DNA of 20,394 nucleotides. Source: Anaerolineaceae bacterium (lineage in GTDB: Bacteria > Chloroflexota > Anaerolineae > Anaerolineales > Anaerolineaceae). The translations under genes and the position numbers were made by a program. The number at the start of each line of letters is the position of its first letter. The stretch's first letter is position 1. The DNA is taken from positions 73,269 through 93,662 of the forward strand of contig DQHW01000049.1 of assembly GCA_003524305.1 (NCBI GenBank). Direction: 5' to 3'. This document shows, one piece after another, positions 7,787 through 12,974 of this stretch. Below the pieces are notes generated by a model that was given only the letters and a program-made list of their open reading frames with translations, did not search any database and was not told the DNA's origin.

Positions 7787-8932
7787 ATGGATCTGTTTCA
7801 ACACAGTATTAATGTTATTCTTGAGAACCAACATTCTGAGGGCGCTTACATTGCCAGCCCGTCCTTTGAAACCTACCATTTTTGCTGGCTGCGCGACGGC
7901 AGTTTTATCGCTTATTCCATGGATAAGGCCGGGCAATTTGCATCCGCCGAGGCTTTTTATCGCTGGGTCGGACGGGTGATCACTCGCTATGCCACCAAGG
8001 TGGATGTACTTGAAGGCATGCTGGGGCGCGGTGAAAAACCTGATTACACGGCCATTCTGAATACTCGTTTCAGCCTGGAAGGGTTTGAAGAGGAACGCGG
8101 CGACGACGGCGAGTGGGGCAATTTTCAGGTGGACGGCTACGGCAGTTGGCTGTGGGGTTTGGCTGAACATGTAAAAATGACCGGAGACCGGTCTTTATTA
8201 TTTGAATTGATTGACCCCATTAAAACGACAGTTCGTTATCTGCAGATGGTTTGGCAGCTTCCTAATTACGATTGTTGGGAAGAGCACCCTGAATACTTGC
8301 ATCCCTATTCACTGGCTTCGATCTATGGCGGCTTGAAGGCTGTGTCTGAATTCGCCGACATCCCGTTGTTGACCGAGAGCGCACGCCAGGCGGCGGTATT
8401 GGCTGGCGAGGTGAAACACTTTTTAAAGCAGTTCGCCATTCAAGACGGGCGCTTTAGTAAACATCTTTTCCCTGCGCAAAAGGGCCAGCCCGTAAAACCG
8501 GTCTTGAACAGTGGTGTGGATGCCAGCTTGCTCGGTCTGGCTCTTCCGTATGCCGTGTTTGATTTGATCGACCCGGCGGTTTCGGTAACCATCCAGGCGA
8601 TTGAGAAAGATTTGCATCTGCCCGGCGGCGGCGTCTACCGTTATAAAGAAGATGTCTATTACGGCGGTGGCGAGTGGATCTTGTTGACTGCCTGGTTGGG
8701 TTGGTATTACGTGTTAACCGGCAAGAAAGACCAGGCTCGGGAGATGCTGAAGTGGATTGAAAGCACCGCGGCTGAAAATGGCGACCTGGCTGAACAGGTG
8801 AATGTTCATTTACTTGCGCCCGACCACTTTGAACCATGGGTCGAAAAATGGGGTCAGGTGGCCAGTCCGCTTTTGTGGTCTCACGCCATGACGATCATTC
8901 TGCAAAAGGCGATTGACGTAATGAGTTTATAA
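7787..8932 (+). CDS. GH15 family glucosidase (glucoamylase/glucodextranase type), catalytic domain only
   Basis: Translation from ATG 7787 (GGAG at 7775-7778, 8-base spacing) gives 381 residues; a TTG at 7781 is possible but less well placed. The protein shows the GH15 (alpha/alpha)6 signatures: 'CWLRDGSF' near residue 33, 'WEEHPE' at 164-169 with Glu165 or Glu166 as general acid, and 'LAEQVN' at 334-339 with Glu336 as general base. These are followed by 'LLWSHAM' (362-368). Bacterial GH15 enzymes usually carry an N-terminal beta-sandwich and reach about 650 residues; this one lacks it. There is no signal peptide. As the last gene of the operon, 32 bases after the GH66 gene, it probably releases glucose from oligosaccharides produced by GH66. 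Alpha-1,4 versus alpha-1,6 preference is not readable. Confidence 0.88.
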   Translation: MDLFQHSINVILENQHSEGAYIASPSFETYHFCWLRDGSFIAYSMDKAGQFASAEAFYRWVGRVITRYATKVDVLEGMLGRGEKPDYTAILNTRFSLEGFEEERGDDGEWGNFQVDGYGSWLWGLAEHVKMTGDRSLLFELIDPIKTTVRYLQMVWQLPNYDCWEEHPEYLHPYSLASIYGGLKAVSEFADIPLLTESARQAAVLAGEVKHFLKQFAIQDGRFSKHLFPAQKGQPVKPVLNSGVDASLLGLALPYAVFDLIDPAVSVTIQAIEKDLHLPGGGVYRYKEDVYYGGGEWILLTAWLGWYYVLTGKKDQAREMLKWIESTAAENGDLAEQVNVHLLAPDHFEPWVEKWGQVASPLLWSHAMTIILQKAIDVMSL

Positions 8933-8967
8933 ATTCCTTATAACCCCATTCGCCATTTTATGGCTCA

Positions 8968-9043
8968 GGGGCGCAAAGACCGCGCCACAAAAGTCACAAA
9001 ATTTTCAAAAAAGATAAAAATCGTAGGGGCGGGTTCATGACCC
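8968..9043 (+). repeat. Composite palindromic element, copy 1 (forward)
   Basis: The element begins with GGGGCG...AGA.CGCGCCAC (8968-8988). It continues through a stretch of CAAA-rich units and ends in GTAGGGGC (9023-9030) plus an imperfect GGGTTCATGACCC palindrome. The same order of parts occurs on the minus strand at 12324-12250; the first 21 bases differ at only 4 positions by hand alignment. It lies between the convergent GH15 and MoaD-like genes, so the hairpin may also separate the two transcripts. Bases 8933-8967 show nothing recognisable. Confidence 0.7.
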
Positions 9044-9055
9044 ACCTGTTTTATC

Positions 9056-9355
9056 TTATCCTCCTGCCACGGGTGGAATGAAATCGAGGCAGTCTCCGTC
9101 ATGTAATTTGGTTTGCATGCCATCCGCAAGGGTGGCTGCGTCATTACCATTCAAGAACACATGCACAAACACCTGCGGCTGACCGTCTTGACCCAACCAG
9201 TGGGGTTTCAAGGCAGGCACCATTTCTAATACGCGAAAGAACGCATCCAAAACGGATTGGCCGTTTTCCATTGCAAGAGACAGGCTGCTTTTACCAGCCA
9301 GCATTTTGAAGGTGGCGATCAGGTTTACGGTAATGTTCAGATTTTTTCCTCTCAA
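9056..9355 (-). CDS. MoaD/ThiS-family ubiquitin-like sulfur-carrier protein
   Basis: The protein has up to 99 residues, a beta-grasp pattern ('ITVNLIATFKMLAG...'), and the C-terminal '(P)PVAGG' with terminal Gly-Gly. The Gly-Gly is the adenylated/thiocarboxylated tail of MoaD-type carriers used in molybdopterin/tungstopterin synthesis. It lies 21 bases behind a tungsten-type AOR gene on the same strand, a pairing common for pterin-dependent AORs, and probably supplies or recycles sulfur for the cofactor. No ATG precedes the fold. The listed start is TTG 9355, but AGAGGA (9352-9347) sits 6 bases before a CTG at 9340, which may be the real start and would give 94 residues. Confidence 0.82.
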   Translation of the reverse strand: MRGKNLNITVNLIATFKMLAGKSSLSLAMENGQSVLDAFFRVLEMVPALKPHWLGQDGQPQVFVHVFLNGNDAATLADGMQTKLHDGDCLDFIPPVAGG

Positions 9356-9376
9356 GCAATCAAAGGAGGCTAATCT

Positions 9377-11545
9377 CTAGCCGCCATGTGCTGCTGAAAT
9401 TGCCATAGCCTCGGGGAAGTCGATGCCCAGGCGCTTGAGCGTAGCCTGAGTGGGGACGCCATCATTGGTCCAGCCCCGGCGCAGGTAGACCGCATCCATC
9501 AATTGTTCGTACTGGTGCTCGCGGTGTTTTCTGACCAGGCTGATCTTTTCCTCCACGCTTTTGCCTTCGGGATCAACGCCGATTACTTCGCGAAATTGGG
9601 TGTCATAACGTTCGGCGCGGTTTTCATATTCTTCAACGGTCGCTGGTCCGATTAGGCGGTAGGGCGGGTAATCGTGCTGGCGGGTGCCGAATCCCATTTT
9701 GACGTTAAACAAGCGCTGGAAGTTGTAGACTTTTTCAGACTGGGCCATCAGGTCTTCGGGGGTGGTTTTCTTGCCCGAAATACCTTCGTATAGCCAGCAG
9801 TAATTCTCAACGTGTTCAGGCACCTTGGCAGGTTCTTTGGCTGTCTTATTGGATACGGGAATGATGTCATTCCAGGGCAGTTTGCACAATCCGTGCAGGC
9901 TGAACCAGGTGCGCCACACCGGGAAGTAATGCAAGGCTTCAGCCTTGGCCTCAAAAGTGGGAAGTTGCTTATGCACCATATCCATGAAGATCAACCAGGC
10001 TTCGTCATGCTGGGGTCCCTTGGAAGCCATGGCATAGCCGCCCTGCTGGGCCAGGGATTCGCGGGAGATGTATTCAGAAATCTCCATACCCTTGATTTCC
10101 ATGCCCATATCCTGGAGCTGCTGCGGGTTCGCACCATAGTTTTCAACAAATAAAGCCTTCATGGCTCTGACGCCTTGCCCGACGGTGACGCCAAACCCAT
10201 CCCCCCTGGCCATCTGGTGCAGCAGTTCATAGGCAGCTTCCGCATTGCCCCAGGTTAATTCAAGGCCGCCTGTTTTTTGTTTATCCAGGATGCCTTTTTC
10301 ATAACATTCATAAGCAAACGCCATGGAATTGCCAACCGAAATGGTGTCAATGCCGTAGGTGTCACAATAAAAACAGAGTTCGAGCATGGCAGGGGGATCA
10401 AAGATGCCCAGGTTCGACCCCAACGCGCCTAGCGATTCATATTCGGGGCCGTCGACAAAAACGGCTTCGCCTTTATAGGGGCCGGATTGCAGGTGATAAT
10501 GGGGCACGGCATGTGCGCACTGCAGCGAGCAGCCGTACCAGCAGCCATCCGGTCCGCGGAAATCAAACATAGATTTCCAGACTTCACCGTTGATCTTGCT
10601 GGCCTCAGGGTCAGAGCCGTAGCGGAAGTTCTGCACAGGCAGGATGTCAAATTTGTTCATGATCTCGACAAGATAGGGCGTACCCAGGTGGCGCATATCA
10701 TTCTGAGAAGCATCGAAATCGGTAATCTCTTTGTTGATGCGTTTGCCTGCCGCACGGATCAGCTCCATATTCGCGGCACCGTTGCTGTCACCGCCCGTTT
10801 CAGAATACTTGACCACGATGGCTTTTATGTGTTTATTGCGCAAGACTGTGCCTGCCCCGCCGCGCGCTGCCTGCTTGATGCGGATTTCCTGACGGCGGGC
10901 ATCCCAATAACTGACGTTGACGCCGCACATGGGCACATGCTCCGCGGCCTGACCCGCAGACATGACCGAGATCGCGCGCTTGCCTTTGTCGGTTTCACCG
11001 CCGTAAAGATCGGTGAGTTGTTTGCTCAAGAGATGGGTGTTCACTTCATCCAGGGGGGCAGCTTCAATGCTCACGGTTCCGTTATCGCCGTCAATGAAGA
11101 TGACCACATCCTCTTTGGCTTTGCCCTGCACTTCAAGAGCATCGAAACCGCTGAATTTCAAATAGGGTCCAAAATAGGCGCCGCTGTTGCTGTCGACGAT
11201 CGATTTGGTTAAGGGTGACAGGGTTACCACGGTGCATTTGCCGCTGCCCGGATAGGCCGTGATGCCGCCAATTGGACCGCCGGCCACCACCAGTTCATTT
11301 TGGGCGTCATCCCATTTCGTCTCGCCGGTGATCGCGTTCCACAGCAGCCAGAGACAGAACCCTTTGCCGCCGGTGAACGTGTCTTTCATCTTTTGGTCGA
11401 CAGGTTTAATGCTTATGGCGTTGGAATCCAGGTTGATATACAGCGTGCGGTTAGCATAGCCGTGCACCACCGGTTGAACAGCGTATTTAAATTCAGTGAG
11501 CAGACGATGAGATTCTTTGAGTTGGGGGATAGTGATCTGATCCAT
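9377..11545 (-). CDS. Aldehyde:ferredoxin oxidoreductase family protein (722 aa, pterin/tungsten type)
   Basis: The N-terminal AOR domain contains the pterin-binding Gly-rich stretch 'GPIGGITAYPGSGKCTV' (90-106) and 'RGGAGTVL' (228-235). The presumed [4Fe-4S] ligands are Cys335, Cys339, Cys343 and the distant Cys553 ('HGLCKLPW'). The second pterin loop is 'DTYGIDTISVG' (395-405). AORs are tungsten-bispterin enzymes that interconvert aldehydes and acids with ferredoxin. At 722 residues it is about 100 longer than the usual 600-620, including an N-terminal extension of roughly 28 residues, and the cluster motif is Cx3Cx3C rather than the usual Cx2Cx3C. The C-terminus ends in Gly-Gly. GGAG (11553-11550) lies 4 bases before the ATG. 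It is followed by the MoaD-like gene. The substrate is unknown; it is clearly a different subgroup from the AOR at 12975. Confidence 0.88.
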   Translation of the reverse strand: MDQITIPQLKESHRLLTEFKYAVQPVVHGYANRTLYINLDSNAISIKPVDQKMKDTFTGGKGFCLWLLWNAITGETKWDDAQNELVVAGGPIGGITAYPGSGKCTVVTLSPLTKSIVDSNSGAYFGPYLKFSGFDALEVQGKAKEDVVIFIDGDNGTVSIEAAPLDEVNTHLLSKQLTDLYGGETDKGKRAISVMSAGQAAEHVPMCGVNVSYWDARRQEIRIKQAARGGAGTVLRNKHIKAIVVKYSETGGDSNGAANMELIRAAGKRINKEITDFDASQNDMRHLGTPYLVEIMNKFDILPVQNFRYGSDPEASKINGEVWKSMFDFRGPDGCWYGCSLQCAHAVPHYHLQSGPYKGEAVFVDGPEYESLGALGSNLGIFDPPAMLELCFYCDTYGIDTISVGNSMAFAYECYEKGILDKQKTGGLELTWGNAEAAYELLHQMARGDGFGVTVGQGVRAMKALFVENYGANPQQLQDMGMEIKGMEISEYISRESLAQQGGYAMASKGPQHDEAWLIFMDMVHKQLPTFEAKAEALHYFPVWRTWFSLHGLCKLPWNDIIPVSNKTAKEPAKVPEHVENYCWLYEGISGKKTTPEDLMAQSEKVYNFQRLFNVKMGFGTRQHDYPPYRLIGPATVEEYENRAERYDTQFREVIGVDPEGKSVEEKISLVRKHREHQYEQLMDAVYLRRGWTNDGVPTQATLKRLGIDFPEAMAISAAHGG

Positions 11546-11679
11546 AATTCTCCATGGTTTGATAGGGTAATTGTGGTCATAAATTGTTGTGGTCGAAATT
11601 TCTTGTATATTAACTATATCAAGTTTTTCTTTTCATAGTTAGATAACATATGTAATTTTCTTTGTGAAGCGTTAAGACA

Positions 11680-11730
11680 AGTAATGAGTAATCAGTAATC
11701 AGGAAGGGCAAGAGCAAGTGATTAGTGATT
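11680..11730 (+). repeat. Heptanucleotide tandem repeats (AGTAATC/AGTGATT type)
   Basis: AGTAATG AGTAATC AGTAATC runs from 11680 to 11700, and two AGTGATT units lie at 11717-11730. Such short heptanucleotide repeats are known in intergenic DNA of several filamentous or environmental lineages (for example the STRR repeats of cyanobacteria). No function is suggested. Confidence 0.6.
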
Positions 11731-11770
11731 TGGAAAACTGGCGATCCTAAATTCCTGCATCCCATTCTGT

Positions 11771-11796
11771 GTAGGGGCGGGTCCCGGGACCCGCCC
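11771..11796. repeat. GTAGGGGC-type palindrome
   Basis: After GTAG, bases 11775-11785 (GGGCGGGTCCC) and 11786-11796 form a perfect 22-bp palindrome. It belongs to the same family as the elements at 9023, 11849 and 12250: a GTAGGGGC lead-in and a G/C-rich palindromic core with variable centre. No T-tract follows. Confidence 0.85.
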
Positions 11797-11848
11797 AAGC
11801 ATTCACCGGATAACCCCATCCCTCCACAAACCACCAAGTAATTTTCTT

Positions 11849-11872
11849 GTAGGGGCGAGCTGCGGCTCGCCC
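11849..11872. repeat. GTAGGGGC-type palindrome, second copy in the strip
   Basis: The lead-in GTAGG is followed by GGGCGAGC (11853-11860), loop TGCG, and GCTCGCCC (11865-11872), an 8-bp perfect stem. It is in the same orientation as the 11771 copy and 78 bases away from it, so the two may act as a pair, as in REP doublets. Confidence 0.85.
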
Positions 11873-12144
11873 GAACCCGAATCGGATCACAGCCGCCTCT
11901 CCGATTTTCTTTAAGTTGATTTGTACCTTTGTTTTGATTAATCGGAAACAAAGAAAACAAATAGCATTATTAGCTTTGATTCCGGCAAAAAGACGGCATC
12001 TTTGTTTCTTTGTTTTTATGCACGAATCACAACCCCGATCTCCAAAATTATTTAAGGTTGATCTGCTGCGGCGAGTGGGTGATGGTAACGTTAAAATAGC
12101 ACAAATGTTCTGTTTAGTCAAGAGAGAAATTATTAAAGAATATT

Positions 12145-12249
12145 ATGGTTATGAAAGATCAAGAAATTAAGCCGCTTCATCACCGTCGTTCAATCCGCCT
12201 GCCAGATTTTGATTATTCTTCTTCGGGCAGTTATTTCATCATCACGAGC
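12145..12249 (+). pseudogene. 5' fragment of a REP-associated tyrosine transposase (RAYT, Y1/TnpA-REP family)
   Basis: Codons from ATG 12145 encode 'HHRRSIRLPDFDYSSSGSYF', a close match to the N-terminal hallmark of RAYT proteins (RRSIRLxxYDYSxxGxYFVT). The homology stops after 'YFIIT' at about 12244, exactly where the palindrome at 12250 begins. The His-hydrophobe-His and catalytic Tyr motifs of the full enzyme are absent. The frame runs on to 12357 only through repeat sequence. It is a truncated relic, presumably cut by insertion of, or recombination at, the palindrome that such enzymes mobilise. Confidence 0.75.
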
Positions 12250-12324
12250 GGGGCGGTTCATGAACCGCCCCTACAAAGATTATTTCGTGTATTTCGTTTT
12301 TTCGTGGCGCGATCTACACGCCCC
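12250..12324 (-). repeat. Composite palindromic element, copy 2 (reverse orientation)
   Basis: Bases 12250-12271 are a perfect 22-bp palindrome with half-site GGGGCGGTTCA. They are followed on the plus strand by CTAC, three TTTCG units and GTGGCGCG...CGCCCC. Read on the minus strand this gives the same part order as copy 1 (8968-9043): GGGGCG, AGA.CGCGCCAC, (CGAAA) units, GTAGGGGC, palindrome. The two copies face each other around the MoaD/AOR pair. A weak CCCC/CGGGG hairpin with a T-rich loop lies just after it (about 12331-12347). Confidence 0.75.
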
Positions 12325-12393
12325 ACCTGTCCCCAGTTTTTTCGGGGTGAGCCGTGAGATGGAGAATGGGGTAAAAAGGACTTCTAAAAACTC

Positions 12394-12424
12394 ATGACAA
12401 TAAATCGCATATTGCAAATATAAT
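12394..12424 (+). promoter_or_regulatory. Candidate promoter and operator of the MarR gene
   Basis: TATAAT (12419-12424) is an exact -10 hexamer; ATGACA (12394-12399) is the best -35, with a long 19-base spacer. ATATT-GCA-AATAT (12409-12421) is an inverted repeat inside the spacer that overlaps the -10. It shares the octamer ATTGCAAA with the palindrome at 12938-12948 before the AOR gene. This arrangement would allow MarR autorepression. Confidence 0.5.
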
Positions 12425-12489
12425 TATGGCATGGGATATGTTATTATCGAAATGTAACCATTTATCCGTTTTGTAGACGAGGTCACAAA

Positions 12490-12936
12490 ATGAAAACAAT
12501 CCCACAAAACAAACTTAACGAAGATCTCTTTATCGTCTTGAAGACCATCTTTCACTATGAACGTATTTTCATCGAGCAGTTTGGACTCAAATTCGAGGAG
12601 ATCTATATTCTTCAGCATCTGCGCCGCAACCCGGTTGTGAGGGTGACTGATATCTCAAGAGAGCTGCAGCTTCCCATGTTCACCATCAGCCGGCTGGTTT
12701 ATCGCTTAACCGAAGGCGGCTACGTCTCAAAAGAGCAGGATTCTGAAGACAGGCGCAACTATTTCTTGCACCTTTCTGAAAAAGGCGAGAAAACCCTGCG
12801 AGACATTGAAAACAGCACTTACAATCGTATTTCAGCCAACGCGGCCAGCATGACAGAAAACCAGATCGAGGAATTGTTAAACCTGTCTAGCCAGCTTCAC
12901 GTCGTACTCGGTGTGACTAAAGAGGTCATTCATTAA
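12490..12936 (+). CDS. MarR-family transcriptional regulator
   Basis: The 148-residue protein has a winged HTH. The HTH lies at about 50-75 ('VTDISRELQLPMFTISRLVYRL'), and the wing contains the family hallmark Asp84-x-Glu-Asp-Arg-Arg (84-89) followed by 'LHLSEKGEK'. Flanking helices (10-40, 105-145) form the dimer interface. GAGG (12479-12482) lies 7 bases before the ATG. Its stop is 38 bases upstream of the AOR gene on the same strand, with a TTGCA-T-TGCAA palindrome between, so it is probably the local regulator of the AOR-ferredoxin unit. It may also act on the divergent AOR. The ligand is unknown; aldehydes or aromatic acids are plausible from the neighbouring genes only. Confidence 0.93.
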   Translation: MKTIPQNKLNEDLFIVLKTIFHYERIFIEQFGLKFEEIYILQHLRRNPVVRVTDISRELQLPMFTISRLVYRLTEGGYVSKEQDSEDRRNYFLHLSEKGEKTLRDIENSTYNRISANAASMTENQIEELLNLSSQLHVVLGVTKEVIH

Positions 12937-12937
12937 C

Positions 12938-12948
12938 TTGCATTGCAA
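12938..12948. promoter_or_regulatory. Candidate MarR operator upstream of the AOR gene
   Basis: TTGCA-T-TGCAA is a perfect 11-base palindrome starting one base after the MarR stop and ending 26 bases before the AOR ATG. The shared octamer ATTGCAAA also occurs at 12411-12418 in the MarR promoter. Two related sites flanking the regulator gene support it as a binding site, but the match is short. Confidence 0.5.
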
Positions 12949-12974
12949 AATTCATTGTTTAGCGGATTGGGTGC

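Larger units (their letters stand above)
11546..12489. other. 0.94-kb repeat-rich intergenic strip between divergent AOR modules
   Basis: No intact gene is supported here. Bases 11546-11679 are AT-rich and must hold the promoter of the minus-strand AOR, but no convincing hexamers were found. From 11680 come heptanucleotide repeats, two GTAGGGGC palindromes (11771, 11849), an AT-rich stretch, a RAYT fragment (12145) and the reverse copy of the composite palindrome (12250-12324). The MarR promoter region follows. Short reading frames on both strands (11747-12121 minus, 11916-12170 plus) cross the palindromes and look like translated repeats. Confidence 0.75.

Noticed and set aside
10487..11212. 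Long plus-strand reading frame (241 codons) opposite the 722-aa AOR gene
   Set aside because: It is antisense to a gene with clear AOR motifs, has no ribosome site and encodes no recognisable domain; codon bias of the AOR strand explains it.
11771..11872. Two nearby palindromes considered as a CRISPR array or terminator pair
   Set aside because: There are only two units with different core sequences, no constant direct repeat with spacers, no T-tracts and no cas genes.
11747..12121. Minus-strand 124-codon frame in the intergenic strip
   Set aside because: It reads through both GTAGGGGC palindromes and has no domain; it looks like translated repeat sequence.
11916..12170. Plus-strand 84-codon frame before the RAYT fragment
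   Set aside because: It is AT-rich and basic, has no ribosome site or recognisable domain, and overlaps the RAYT start in another frame.
12145..12357. Complete 70-aa gene
   Set aside because: Only the first ~33 codons match RAYT; the rest is palindrome and repeat DNA, so it is a relic.
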